Both the position numbers and the translations under genes were made by a program. From HKST-UBA178 sp965223815 (GTDB lineage: Bacteria > Pseudomonadota > Gammaproteobacteria > Chromatiales > Chromatiaceae), in NCBI GenBank assembly GCA_965223815.1, contig OZ245019.1:992001-1056000 (forward strand): a stretch of DNA of 64,000 bases. Direction: 5' to 3'. How positions within the stretch are numbered: the first letter of the stretch is position 1; each line of letters starts with the position of its first letter. Shown here piece by piece: positions 40,885-49,652 of the stretch. The notes beneath the pieces were generated by a model. The model ran no database searches. It saw nothing but the letters and a program-made list of their open reading frames with translations, and was not told the origin of the DNA.

Positions 40885-42417
40885 ATGTTCAAATCCCTGG
40901 CCAAAGTGGGATCCAATACCCTGCTATCCAGAATACTGGGTTTTTGCCGTGATTTGGTATTTGCACATGTTTTCGGCGCCAGTGCAGGAACAGACGCCTT
41001 TTTTGTCGCGTTCAAGATTCCCAATTTTTTTCGCAGGCTCTTTGCGGAGGGTGCATTCTCTGTCGCCTTCGTGCCTTTGCTGACGGAGTATAAAGAGAGA
41101 CGCTCTTTCGAGGAGTTGAAATTATTTGTGGATCATGTTGCGGGAACCTTGGGGACGGTACTGCTGGCCGTCACGATACTGGGTGTCCTCGGGGCACCAC
41201 TGGTAATCGTGGTTTTTGCCCCCGGATTTCATGGTGATCCCGACAAACTAGTGCTCGCCAGCGATATGCTAAGGCTGACATTTCCCTATCTCTTTTTTAT
41301 ATCCCTTACCGCGTTTGCGGGGAGCATCCTCAACGTACACAAGAAATTCGGCATTCCTGCGTTCACGCCGGTGCTGCTCAATGTCTCTCTAATCGCCTGC
41401 GCCTTGTGGCTATCTCCGCATATGGGGCGTCCCATCGTGGCTCTGGCCTGGGGAGTCTTCTTTGCGGGCATTGTGCAGTTGCTGTTTCAAATTCCGTTTC
41501 TGCAGCAATTGAGACTACTGCCGAGGTTCATCTTTGCCCCCAAGGACGAGGGTGTTCGGCGTATCGGCAAGCTGATGCTGCCGGCCCTGTTCGGCGTCTC
41601 GGTAACGCAGCTCAATCTCTTGTTGGACATACTGATAGCCTCTTTCTTGGTCAGTGGAAGTATCTCCTGGCTCTACTATTCGGACCGGCTGATGGAATTT
41701 CCGCTAGGGATTCTGGGCGTAGCTCTGGGCACCGTGATTTTGCCAAGCCTTTCTGCTCGGCACGCAACCGCATCCCCTGAAGATTTCTCTCAAACCATCG
41801 ACTGGGCTTTGCGCTGGGTGCTCTTTCTTGGGTTGCCTTCGGCGGTAGGATTGTTCTTTTTATCCGGGCCGATGATCTCGACACTGTTTCAGTCCGGTAA
41901 ATTTCTGGAGCAAGATGTCATCATGTCCATGCGCAGTCTGATGGCCTACTCCCTGGGACTGGTGCCTTTCATCCTTATCAAGGTACTGGCGCCAGGTTAC
42001 TATGCGCGCCAGGACACCCGCACACCCGTACGTATTGCGGTGTTCGCCATGCTCTCCAATATGGTTATGAACATCATCCTGGTATTTCCGCTGGCACACG
42101 CCGGGCTGGCATTGGCCACTACCCTTTCTGCTTCTTTGAACGCCCTATTGCTGTTTCGGGGGCTGCGGAGAGAGGGCGTTTATAAACCGCATTCGGGTTG
42201 GGCTTCTCTTGTCTGGCGTGGAACAGCTGCCAGCGTGGTGCTCGGATTAATTCTCTACCTGACGAGCGGCGATGTCTCGGATTGGTTTTCCGCTACTAAT
42301 TGGCAACGGATAGAATGGCTGGGCATGTTGATTTTCGGCGGAGCTGGGGCCTATTTTCTTACTTTGTATCTTCTGGGTATCAGGTTGCGGCATTTTCAGG
42401 CGCCGCGCGGCAGCTGA
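40885..42417 (+). CDS. murJ: Lipid II flippase MurJ
   Basis: A 510-residue polytopic protein of the MOP superfamily with about 14 helices. Family segments: VGSNTLLSRILGFCRDLVFAHVFGASAGTDAFFVAFKIPN, FFRRLFAEGAFSVAFVPL, SGSISWLYYSDRLMEFPLGILGVALGTVILPSLS and LAPGYYARQDTRTPVRIAV. It flips lipid-linked peptidoglycan precursor. A TATAAT at 40838 may be its -10 element. It is followed by ribF-ileS-lspA, a usual gammaproteobacterial order. Confidence 0.96.
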   Translation: MFKSLAKVGSNTLLSRILGFCRDLVFAHVFGASAGTDAFFVAFKIPNFFRRLFAEGAFSVAFVPLLTEYKERRSFEELKLFVDHVAGTLGTVLLAVTILGVLGAPLVIVVFAPGFHGDPDKLVLASDMLRLTFPYLFFISLTAFAGSILNVHKKFGIPAFTPVLLNVSLIACALWLSPHMGRPIVALAWGVFFAGIVQLLFQIPFLQQLRLLPRFIFAPKDEGVRRIGKLMLPALFGVSVTQLNLLLDILIASFLVSGSISWLYYSDRLMEFPLGILGVALGTVILPSLSARHATASPEDFSQTIDWALRWVLFLGLPSAVGLFFLSGPMISTLFQSGKFLEQDVIMSMRSLMAYSLGLVPFILIKVLAPGYYARQDTRTPVRIAVFAMLSNMVMNIILVFPLAHAGLALATTLSASLNALLLFRGLRREGVYKPHSGWASLVWRGTAASVVLGLILYLTSGDVSDWFSATNWQRIEWLGMLIFGGAGAYFLTLYLLGIRLRHFQAPRGS

Positions 42418-42530
42418 TTACTGCTGTTCCTTTACCAGGAGCATGAAATTTAATTGATTTAACAGGGATTTGAGTAAAAACTTCGCTTATAATCCCCGGT
42501 TTCGACTGAACAATCTCTGGGTTGATTCTC

Positions 42531-43463
42531 ATGCAGGTGATCCGCGGTTTACACAATCTGCGTTCCGAACACCGCGGCTGCGTAGCCACTATCGGAAACT
42601 TCGATGGAGTGCACCTGGGGCATCAAGCGGTATTTAGACATCTGCTGGCACAGGCTTCAGCGCTTAGCCTGCCGGCGACTGTTATCACTTTTGAACCCCA
42701 GCCTCAGGAATTTTTTGCTCCCCACAAAGCACCTGCAAGGCTAACCAGGATGAGAGAAAAACTGGGTGCTCTGTTGGATGCTGGGATAGACCGGGTCGTG
42801 CTTCTTGAGTTTGGTCACAAGCTATCGGAGATGCCGGCAGCACAGTTCGTGCAGCGCTTGCTGTTGGATGGCCTGGACATCCGCTACTTGTATGTAGGTG
42901 ATGATTTCCGTTTTGGGAAAGGGCGTACCGGGGATATAGAGTTGCTGCGCAAAGTGGGATTGCGGGAAGGTTTTGGCGTCGAAAACATCAACACCTTCGT
43001 CGTTGGAGATGAGCGTGTCAGCAGCACCCGTATCCGCGAACTGCTGGCGGCCGGAGATCTCGATCGGGCGGCGCACTATCTGGGTCGCCCTTATCGGATC
43101 TGTGGTCGGGTTGCCCATGGCAATGCCAGAGGCCGATCTATTGGCTTTCCAACGGCCAATATCAATCTGCATCGTCGGGTAAGCCCGCTAAATGGTGTTT
43201 ATGCCGTGTCTACCCACGGGCTGGAAACCGAGCCGCTATCCGGTGTAGCCAATATCGGGACGCGTCCCACGGTGGCGGGAGATGACCGCTACCTGTTGGA
43301 AGTACACCTCTTCGATTTTGATAGAGAGATATACGGTCAGCATGTGCAGGTGGAGTTCAGACAGAAACTGCGCGAAGAAAAACGATTTGATTCTTTTGAT
43401 GCATTACGGGCACAGATCACTCAGGATACCCAAGCAGCGAAAACCTTTTTTTTAACCCATTGA
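42531..43463 (+). CDS. ribF: Riboflavin kinase / FAD synthetase
   Basis: A 310-residue bifunctional enzyme. The N-terminal nucleotidyltransferase has ATIGNFDGVHLGHQA, TFEPQPQEFF and VGDDFRFGKGRTGD. ISSTRIRELL-type text (RVSSTRIRELLAAGD) leads into the C-terminal riboflavin kinase, with GRVAHGNARGRSIGFPTANI and VANIGTRPTVAG. Start ATG at 42531 is preferred over the TTG at 42522. TATAAT at 42488 may be a promoter -10. It converts riboflavin to FMN and FAD. Confidence 0.96.
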   Translation: MQVIRGLHNLRSEHRGCVATIGNFDGVHLGHQAVFRHLLAQASALSLPATVITFEPQPQEFFAPHKAPARLTRMREKLGALLDAGIDRVVLLEFGHKLSEMPAAQFVQRLLLDGLDIRYLYVGDDFRFGKGRTGDIELLRKVGLREGFGVENINTFVVGDERVSSTRIRELLAAGDLDRAAHYLGRPYRICGRVAHGNARGRSIGFPTANINLHRRVSPLNGVYAVSTHGLETEPLSGVANIGTRPTVAGDDRYLLEVHLFDFDREIYGQHVQVEFRQKLREEKRFDSFDALRAQITQDTQAAKTFFLTH

Positions 43464-43485
43464 CGATGTTGGAAGGCATTGAGCC

Positions 43486-46314
43486 GTGACAGACTACAAA
43501 AAGACACTGAATCTTCCTAAAACAGGGTTTCCAATGAAGGGCAATCTGGCCCATCGTGAGCCGGAGACGCTGAAGCGTTGGCATCAGATGGAGTTGTACC
43601 GGAAGATTCGCCAGCATTGTGCAGGACGGCCGAGCTTCCTGCTGCACGACGGCCCGCCCTATGCCAACGGTGAGATACATATCGGGCATGCGGTGAACAA
43701 AGTTCTCAAGGATATTATCGTCAAGAGCCGAACCCTCGATGGTTTTGACGCTCCTTATGTCCCGGGTTGGGATTGCCATGGTTTGCCTATTGAACTTCAG
43801 GTGGAAAAAAAAGTTGGTAAACCGGGGGGGAAGGTGAGCGCTGCTCAATTCAGGATTGCCTGCCGTGAATATGCCGCCCGACAGGTCGACAATCAGCGGG
43901 TCGATTTTCAACGCCTTGGAGTGTTGGGTGAATGGGAACACCCCTATCTCACCATGGACTACAAGACCGAGGCGGATATTATCCGCTCCTTGGGAAAAAT
44001 CGTTGAAAACGGTCATGTTCACAAGGGATACAAGCCCGTACATTGGTGCACCGACTGTGGTTCAGCGCTAGCCGAGGCGGAGGTCGAATACAAGGATAAG
44101 GAGTCCTTTACCATAGATGTGCGCTTCCCCGCCGTCGATCCAGAGGCGCTAATGGCGCGCTGCCACTCTGTTCCCGAAGGTCATGGTGAGGGGCAACTCT
44201 CGGTAGTAATCTGGACCACCACCCCCTGGACTCTGCCTGCCAATCAAGCGGTCGCGCTAAATCCATCCCTCGAGTACGCGGTAGTGCAGGCCAATGGGCC
44301 TGAAGCGAAGGAGCGACTGGTGGTGGCCGAAGGACTGCTCAAGGAGACTATGGACCGCTGGGGAGTGGAGGATTATCACGTCATCGCCTATGGTCGAGGT
44401 GATGCGTTCGAGGGCCTCCAACTGAAGCACTGTTTCTACCAGCGGGAGGTCCCCATCATTCTTGGTGAGCATGTCACCCTGGAAGCGGGGACAGGGGCGG
44501 TACATACCGCACCCGGGCATGGGCTGGAGGACTACATCGTCGGTCAACGTTACGATCTTCCGGTGGACAACCCCGTCGGTGGTGATGGGCGTTTCGTAGT
44601 GGGTACGGAGTTGTTCGAGGGACAGCATGTCTTCACTGCCAACGAAACAGTGATCGAGGTGCTGAATAGACGCGGTGCACTACTCCAAGAGGCTCGGATG
44701 TCTCACAGTTATCCCCACTGCTGGCGCCACAAGACACCGATCATATTCCGCGCTACCCCCCAGTGGTTTATCGGTATGGAACAGAAAGGACTGCGGGATA
44801 TTGCCCTGGAACAGATCGAGCAAACAGAGTTTACACCTGACTGGGGCAGAGCGAGAATCCAGGGCATGGTGCAAGGCCGGCCCGACTGGTGTATATCGCG
44901 ACAACGGACATGGGGTGTACCGATCACGCTGTTTATCCGCAAGGATAACGGGGATCTGCACCCGCGCACGTCGGAACTCATAGAGGAGGTCGCCAGGCGG
45001 GTCGAGTCCCAGGGCATCGAGGCCTGGTTCGCGCTCGACCTGGATGAGTTGCTTGGAGAAGAGGCAGATGAGTATGAAAAGGTGGCTGATACTTTGGATG
45101 TTTGGTTCGATTCCGGTGTCACCCATTTTGCGGTACTCGGCCACCGGGAGGGTCTGGATTTCCCCGCTGACCTTTATCTAGAGGGCTCGGATCAGCACAG
45201 GGGCTGGTTTCAATCGTCGTTGTTGACATCGGTGGCGATCCACGGGAAGGCGCCCTACCGCGGCGTTTTAACCCACGGGTTTACCGTCGATGCCAAGGGG
45301 CTCAAGATGTCGAAATCTCTCGGCAATGTTGTCAGCCCGCAGAAGGTGATGAAAAACCTGGGGGCGGATATCATCCGCCTCTGGGTTTCTGCAACAGACT
45401 ATCGGGGAGAGATGAGCGTCTCCGATGAGATTCTCAAGCGTACCGCGGATGCCTATCGGCGCATTCGCAACACCTCGCGTTTTCTGCTCTCCAATCTCAA
45501 TGGCTTCGATCCAGAACGAAACCTGGTGGCACCGGCGGATATGGTCGCACTGGACCGCTGGGCTGTGGATCGCACTCTGCAACTCCAGGAGACCATTGTC
45601 GAGTCCTATCGAACTTACCAGTTCCACCAGGTATTCCAAGCGGTGCACAATTTCTGTGTCAACGAGATGGGCGGGTTTTACCTGGATATCATCAAGGATC
45701 GCCAGTACACCACCCAGGCTGAAAGTCTGGCGCGGCGCTCCTGTCAGACGGCGATGTACCATATCGCCGAGGCAATGGTGCGCTGGCTGGCGCCGGTACT
45801 CAGTTTTACCGCTGACGAGATCTGGCGATACATGCCCGGTAAGCGGGGAGAGTCAGTGTTTATGGAAACCTGGTATGACAGCCTGTTTTCCCTGGATGAA
45901 GAAGGCGGGCTTGACCGATCCAACTGGTCTCAGGTTGTGGCGATAAGAGCGGCGGTCGGTAAACAGCTGGAGCAGCTTCGTGCCGATGGTGCCATCGGCG
46001 CCTCTCTTGATGCGGATATCGACCTCTATTGCGGGGAGGAGACTTACGCTCTGCTGCAGCAGTTTGGTGAGGAGTTACGTTTTGTGTTTATCACCTCCGA
46101 GGCAAGGGTCCACCCACTGGCATCACGGCCCCGGGATGCCTTGGCGACCTCTCAGGAGGATGTCTGGGTCTTGGCCGTGAAGTCGAATCACACCAAGTGC
46201 GCTCGTTGTTGGCACCACAGGGAAGATGTGGGCTCCAGCGTAGACCACCCTGAAATATGCGGCCGTTGCGTGGATAACATCGAAACTGAAGGGGAGGTCA
46301 GGCGTTTCGCCTGA
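43486..46314 (+). CDS. ileS: Isoleucyl-tRNA synthetase
   Basis: A 942-residue class I synthetase with a GTG start. HIGH motif in PPYANGEIHIGHAVNKVLKD, editing domain (VIWTTTPWTLPANQAVALNP, GTGAVHTAPGHG), WCISRQRTWGVPI, KMSKS loop in GLKMSKSLGNV, and a C-terminal zinc finger (CARCWHH, CGRCVDNIE). Full length for the bacterial type. It is 22 bp downstream of ribF and 21 bp before lspA. Confidence 0.98.
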   Translation: MTDYKKTLNLPKTGFPMKGNLAHREPETLKRWHQMELYRKIRQHCAGRPSFLLHDGPPYANGEIHIGHAVNKVLKDIIVKSRTLDGFDAPYVPGWDCHGLPIELQVEKKVGKPGGKVSAAQFRIACREYAARQVDNQRVDFQRLGVLGEWEHPYLTMDYKTEADIIRSLGKIVENGHVHKGYKPVHWCTDCGSALAEAEVEYKDKESFTIDVRFPAVDPEALMARCHSVPEGHGEGQLSVVIWTTTPWTLPANQAVALNPSLEYAVVQANGPEAKERLVVAEGLLKETMDRWGVEDYHVIAYGRGDAFEGLQLKHCFYQREVPIILGEHVTLEAGTGAVHTAPGHGLEDYIVGQRYDLPVDNPVGGDGRFVVGTELFEGQHVFTANETVIEVLNRRGALLQEARMSHSYPHCWRHKTPIIFRATPQWFIGMEQKGLRDIALEQIEQTEFTPDWGRARIQGMVQGRPDWCISRQRTWGVPITLFIRKDNGDLHPRTSELIEEVARRVESQGIEAWFALDLDELLGEEADEYEKVADTLDVWFDSGVTHFAVLGHREGLDFPADLYLEGSDQHRGWFQSSLLTSVAIHGKAPYRGVLTHGFTVDAKGLKMSKSLGNVVSPQKVMKNLGADIIRLWVSATDYRGEMSVSDEILKRTADAYRRIRNTSRFLLSNLNGFDPERNLVAPADMVALDRWAVDRTLQLQETIVESYRTYQFHQVFQAVHNFCVNEMGGFYLDIIKDRQYTTQAESLARRSCQTAMYHIAEAMVRWLAPVLSFTADEIWRYMPGKRGESVFMETWYDSLFSLDEEGGLDRSNWSQVVAIRAAVGKQLEQLRADGAIGASLDADIDLYCGEETYALLQQFGEELRFVFITSEARVHPLASRPRDALATSQEDVWVLAVKSNHTKCARCWHHREDVGSSVDHPEICGRCVDNIETEGEVRRFA

Positions 46315-46335
46315 GCTGACTGCAGGACGCTCGAG

Positions 46336-46809
46336 ATGCTTCGCTGGCTGTGGTTATCCATCGTGGTAGTGATACTCGATCAATTCAGCAAACAGCTGGT
46401 CGAGTCCAAGCTGCTGGTTTTCGAGACACTACCGCTGCTCTCCTGGTTGAATTTTACACTGGTATACAACGAGGGGGCCGCATTTAGCTTTCTGAGCGAC
46501 CAGGATGGTTGGCAGCGATGGTTTTTTATAGTGCTTGCCTTGGTTATATCAACCGTGCTGGTAATCTGGATTAGTCGCTTGAAGGAGACCGATCGCCTGG
46601 TAGCTGTTGCGCTCAGCCTGCTGTTGGGGGGAGCGCTTGGTAATGTAATAGATCGAATCCTTTTCGGTCACGTCGTTGATTTTATCGATATCTACTACAA
46701 GCAGTGGCATTGGCCCGCTTTCAATATTGCCGACAGTGCAATAACGCTGGGAGTGATTTTGATCTTGGTAGACGCCGTACGCAGTGGAAACAGACGGAAC
46801 ACGCTGTAG
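46336..46809 (+). CDS. lspA: Lipoprotein signal peptidase
   Basis: A 157-residue four-helix aspartyl protease. LDQFSKQLVES opens the family pattern. The catalytic Asp residues lie in GGALGNVIDRILFGHVVDFID and in FNIADSAITLGVILI. It cleaves the signal peptide of diacylglyceryl-modified prolipoproteins at the inner membrane. Closely linked to ileS. Confidence 0.97.
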   Translation: MLRWLWLSIVVVILDQFSKQLVESKLLVFETLPLLSWLNFTLVYNEGAAFSFLSDQDGWQRWFFIVLALVISTVLVIWISRLKETDRLVAVALSLLLGGALGNVIDRILFGHVVDFIDIYYKQWHWPAFNIADSAITLGVILILVDAVRSGNRRNTL

Positions 46810-46914
46810 TCACCGCAAAGGGGGCTGCTGAATTCCCACTAATTTTCGGTGCTTATTAGCCTAGCTGAATAGGCTAGATTGTCGTTTACGTTGTAGTTGG
46901 AAGAGAGCACAGAT

Positions 46915-47541
46915 ATGAGTGATGCATTGAGCTATTTGTTGAAGACCAGACCGGAGGCAATGACTGCCTATTTCAGCTTCCTTAAGAAATCAGAAACCCA
47001 TCTCGATACCCGAACCAGAGACTTGATATCCGTCATTACCAAGGTAGCGGTACAAACGGAGGGAGGGTTTCGCCAATACTTGACGCGCGCGCTCCGCAAT
47101 GGCGCCTCACCCAATGAAATCATCGATGCCCTGTTGATGGCATTCCCGGTGTTGGGGCTTGCGAAGATAGTTTGGGCGGCGGATATCTTACTGGATATGG
47201 ATATTCCGGAGTTCCGCCCTGAAAACCTTGATGCCGAGCCTGCATGGCACGAATTGGTATCAGTGGACGAGGTACCCGAAGCCCAGCCCCTCTACTTCGA
47301 GGCAGACGGTCGCCATCTGTTTGTCTATCGTAAGGGGGAGGAAATCAAGGTATACGATAGCCGCTGCCCTCATCAGGTTACTGATATTCCACACCTTGCG
47401 CTGGAGGGGGAAACCCTAACCTGCCCCAAACATGAGTGGGTGTTCGACATTGAGAGCGGTGAGTGTGTCGACAAAGGCAATCGACCCCTCAGGCGCTTTG
47501 AGCACAAGGTCCAAGAAGGTCGCCTGCTTGCGTACTGGTAA
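46915..47541 (+). CDS. AhpD/CMD-like domain fused to Rieske ferredoxin domain
   Basis: A 208-residue protein starting at the ATG at 46915 (GGAAGAGAG upstream). Residues about 1-95 form a carboxymuconolactone-decarboxylase/AhpD-like helical fold (TRTRDLISVITKVAVQTEGGFRQYLTRALRNGASPNEIIDALLM). The CxxC redox pair of AhpD is missing. Residues about 105-208 form a Rieske [2Fe-2S] domain with ligands CPH and CPKH (SRCPHQV, LTCPKHEW). Such a fusion may act as a redox partner or sensor. Its substrate is unknown. It follows lspA but with a gap of about 105 bp containing a small hairpin, so it may have its own promoter. Confidence 0.85.
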   Translation: MSDALSYLLKTRPEAMTAYFSFLKKSETHLDTRTRDLISVITKVAVQTEGGFRQYLTRALRNGASPNEIIDALLMAFPVLGLAKIVWAADILLDMDIPEFRPENLDAEPAWHELVSVDEVPEAQPLYFEADGRHLFVYRKGEEIKVYDSRCPHQVTDIPHLALEGETLTCPKHEWVFDIESGECVDKGNRPLRRFEHKVQEGRLLAYW

Positions 47542-47546
47542 AGGAG

Positions 47547-48116
47547 TTAGTCTGGTCCCTCTTCCATGGGCTTAAGACCGGAAATGTAACGTCTCCAATC
47601 GAATGCGGGACCGGGGTCGGTTTTTCGCCCTGGTGCTATATCACTATGTCCGGTGATTCGATCAAGCGTGATGGCTGGATATCGATTTACAATGGCTTGG
47701 GTGACTTCGATCAGCCTGGCATATTGTGCGTCCGCGTAGGGCGTGGTGTCGGTTCCCTCCAATTCGATACCTATGGAATAGTCATTGCAAGCTGGGCGAT
47801 TGCGGAATTCAGACTGGCCCGCATGCCAGGCCCGCATTTCCAGGGGGACGTATTGGACCAGCTCTCCGGTGCGCCTGATAAACAAGTGGCAGGATACCTG
47901 CTGCTGGTGAATCTCGGCAAAGAAAGGATGGGCGGCAGGGTCCAGACGATTAAGGAAAAAATCCTCGACCCAAGGCCCGCCAAACTGGTCGGGAGGTAGG
48001 CTGATGTTGTGAATCACCAATAGATCCACATCGCAATCCAAAGGCCGCTGATCGCAATTAGGGGAAGGGCATTGCCGGGCCTCGGGCAGGGTGTTATCAG
48101 TCGACGTCTTCGTCAC
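47547..48116 (-). CDS. ampD: 1,6-anhydro-N-acetylmuramyl-L-alanine amidase AmpD
   Basis: A 189-residue zinc amidase: SPNCDQRP, LLVIHNISLPPDQFGG (zinc His), VSCHLFIRRTGELVQYV, AWHAGQSEF, NDYSIGIELEG and the C-terminal GHSDIAPGRKTDPGPAFDW (zinc His and Asp). It recycles muropeptides in the cytosol. The GTG start overlaps the 3' end of the CBS gene by 20 bp, so it is co-transcribed with the DUF1538 operon, which is unusual because ampD is more often beside ampE. Confidence 0.96.
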   Translation of the reverse strand: MTKTSTDNTLPEARQCPSPNCDQRPLDCDVDLLVIHNISLPPDQFGGPWVEDFFLNRLDPAAHPFFAEIHQQQVSCHLFIRRTGELVQYVPLEMRAWHAGQSEFRNRPACNDYSIGIELEGTDTTPYADAQYARLIEVTQAIVNRYPAITLDRITGHSDIAPGRKTDPGPAFDWRRYISGLKPMEEGPD

Positions 48117-48513
48117 TTCCTCTGAGAGCCTTCAGTGCCATATCGGTATAGCTGATAATGCCCACGACATGGCCATTGTCGACTACAGGTGCCCGGGACA
48201 AATTGAGCCGTGCGAAGAGTCTGGCGCAGTACCGAATATCCATGTCTGGCTCGACGGTTATGACGGGCTTGGTCATGATCTCATAGATGTTCATTCGGCT
48301 TGGGGCTCGGTCCTTGGCGAGCACCTGCCGGGCGATATCGGATAGCATTACCATTCCGTATTCATCGTGCTCGGTGCGCTTTTTCACGATCAGGGATTTG
48401 GTTTCCACGTGAATCATCTGGTTGAGGGCGTCCTCAACGGTGGCGATGCCGTCAACCATGTCGAATTTGGTCTTCATTACATCACGTACACGGACGATGT
48501 TTGCCTTGTTCAC
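48097..48513 (-). CDS. Two-CBS-domain protein
   Basis: A 138-residue cytosolic protein formed by one Bateman module: RVRDVMKTKFDMVDGIATVEDALNQM, IVKKRTEHDEYGMVMLSDIARQVL, YEIMTKPVITVEPDMDIRYCARLF and RAPVVDNGHVVGIISYTDMA. Such modules bind adenine nucleotides and usually regulate an attached or neighbouring transporter or enzyme. The GTG start overlaps the PII-like stop (GTGA). Its place between a PII-like gene and the DUF1538 transporters suggests energy-state input to those transporters. Confidence 0.88.
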   Translation of the reverse strand: MNKANIVRVRDVMKTKFDMVDGIATVEDALNQMIHVETKSLIVKKRTEHDEYGMVMLSDIARQVLAKDRAPSRMNIYEIMTKPVITVEPDMDIRYCARLFARLNLSRAPVVDNGHVVGIISYTDMALKALRGSDEDVD

Positions 48514-48860
48514 AACTCGTTCTCCACTACGCTGGTTAACTGTCGAATTTGGTGGGATACACCTAAGGCATCCTCTACATCCAACTGGAAAGCAATACCG
48601 ACACCCGGTTTTTCGTCAAATTCACCCACTTCTGCGATGGTCTCTAGGATAGATCGGCTGAGGTGTTCTTCGACAAGAAGTAAAATCATGTCTCGCTGGG
48701 TCTCGAGATTCAACCCAAAAAAAGTTTTCGATTTCTCGATGCCTTCACCCCGAGCCTGGTTTATGACTGTCGATCCCGTAGCGCCGGCACTCCTTGCCGC
48801 TTCGACGATGGCATCGGTCTTGGAGTCTTCTATCAGGGTAATTAAGAGCTTGAAATGCAT
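48510..48860 (-). CDS. PII-like nitrogen-regulatory-fold protein
   Basis: A 116-residue protein beginning at the ATG complementary to 48860 (HFKLLITLIEDSKTDAIVEAARSAGATGSTV), with AGAGG upstream. The PII ferredoxin-like fold is clear (two beta-alpha-beta units, TVINQARGEG in the T-loop position). The T-loop lacks the uridylylated Tyr of GlnB/GlnK, so it is a PII-like protein, not a canonical nitrogen PII. It is translationally linked to a CBS gene and to DUF1538 transporter genes, in the manner of PII-like regulators that control adjacent transporters. Confidence 0.8.
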   Translation of the reverse strand: MHFKLLITLIEDSKTDAIVEAARSAGATGSTVINQARGEGIEKSKTFFGLNLETQRDMILLLVEEHLSRSILETIAEVGEFDEKPGVGIAFQLDVEDALGVSHQIRQLTSVVENEL

Positions 48861-48862
48861 GA

Positions 48863-49651
48863 TTAATCCTCTTCGCTGCCCTTCAGGGATTTTTTGCGCC
48901 GATGGGCCAGCCATTCACTTAACTGTGCATAACCCATCACACTCATGATGGGGAACAAACTGGCGAATGCGATGAGACCGAACCCATCCAAGAGAGGGTT
49001 GCGGCCCGGAATATTACTTGCCAGGCCCAACCCCAGCGCAGCCACCAGCGGAACTGTAACGGTAGACGTGGTAACTCCACCTGAGTCGTAAGCCAAAGCG
49101 ATGATGCTCTTGGGACAGAATATTGTCTGGATAATCACTAAAACATACCCCACTATGATATACCAGTGAAGCGGTGTGCCTGTAATGATCCGGTATACTC
49201 CGAGAGTTATGCCTACTGCTACCCCGATAGCTACGGCTATTCTCAGTCCCCAGGTCCCAATCGCTCCAGCCGAAACCTGGTTGGCCTTGATAGCGACCGC
49301 GATCAGAGAGGGTTCAGCCACGGTGGTGGAAAACCCGATCGCAAACGCGAAAAGGTATACCCAGAGGTAGTTTTTCCAATCCCCTGCTGCTTCGTTGCTC
49401 ACACCCAGAAAATCGGGCGCCGTTAACTGCGCCGCCATCAGCTTGCCCAGTGGGAAAAGTGCTTGCTCCAGTCCCTCGAGGAAGAATGCCAGACCCAGGA
49501 GTACGAATCCGAAGCCCGCGAGAATCCGGCGTAAATTTGGGATCCGCTTCCGCAGTATGAAGATCTGGAATCCAAACAGGATAATGGCTATAGGAAGGAC
49601 ATCCCTGACCGTACTCAGCAGTGAAGTAATGAAATGGCTTAGTAGCTCCAT
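48863..49651 (-). CDS. DUF1538 membrane transporter subunit (second of pair)
   Basis: A 262-residue protein with about seven membrane helices: VLPIAIILFGFQIFIL, FGFVLLGLAFFLEGLE, LFAFAIGFSTTVAEPSLIAVA and YDSGGVTTSTVTVPLVAALG. The inner motif TVAEPSLI and DSGGVTTST are typical of DUF1538. Pairs of DUF1538 proteins have been described as a two-component Na+(Li+,K+)/H+ antiporter (UmpAB) in Halomonas; I recall this from the literature and cannot check it here. It lies 1 bp after the other DUF1538 gene. Confidence 0.85.
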   Translation of the reverse strand: MELLSHFITSLLSTVRDVLPIAIILFGFQIFILRKRIPNLRRILAGFGFVLLGLAFFLEGLEQALFPLGKLMAAQLTAPDFLGVSNEAAGDWKNYLWVYLFAFAIGFSTTVAEPSLIAVAIKANQVSAGAIGTWGLRIAVAIGVAVGITLGVYRIITGTPLHWYIIVGYVLVIIQTIFCPKSIIALAYDSGGVTTSTVTVPLVAALGLGLASNIPGRNPLLDGFGLIAFASLFPIMSVMGYAQLSEWLAHRRKKSLKGSEED

Positions 49652-49652
49652 T

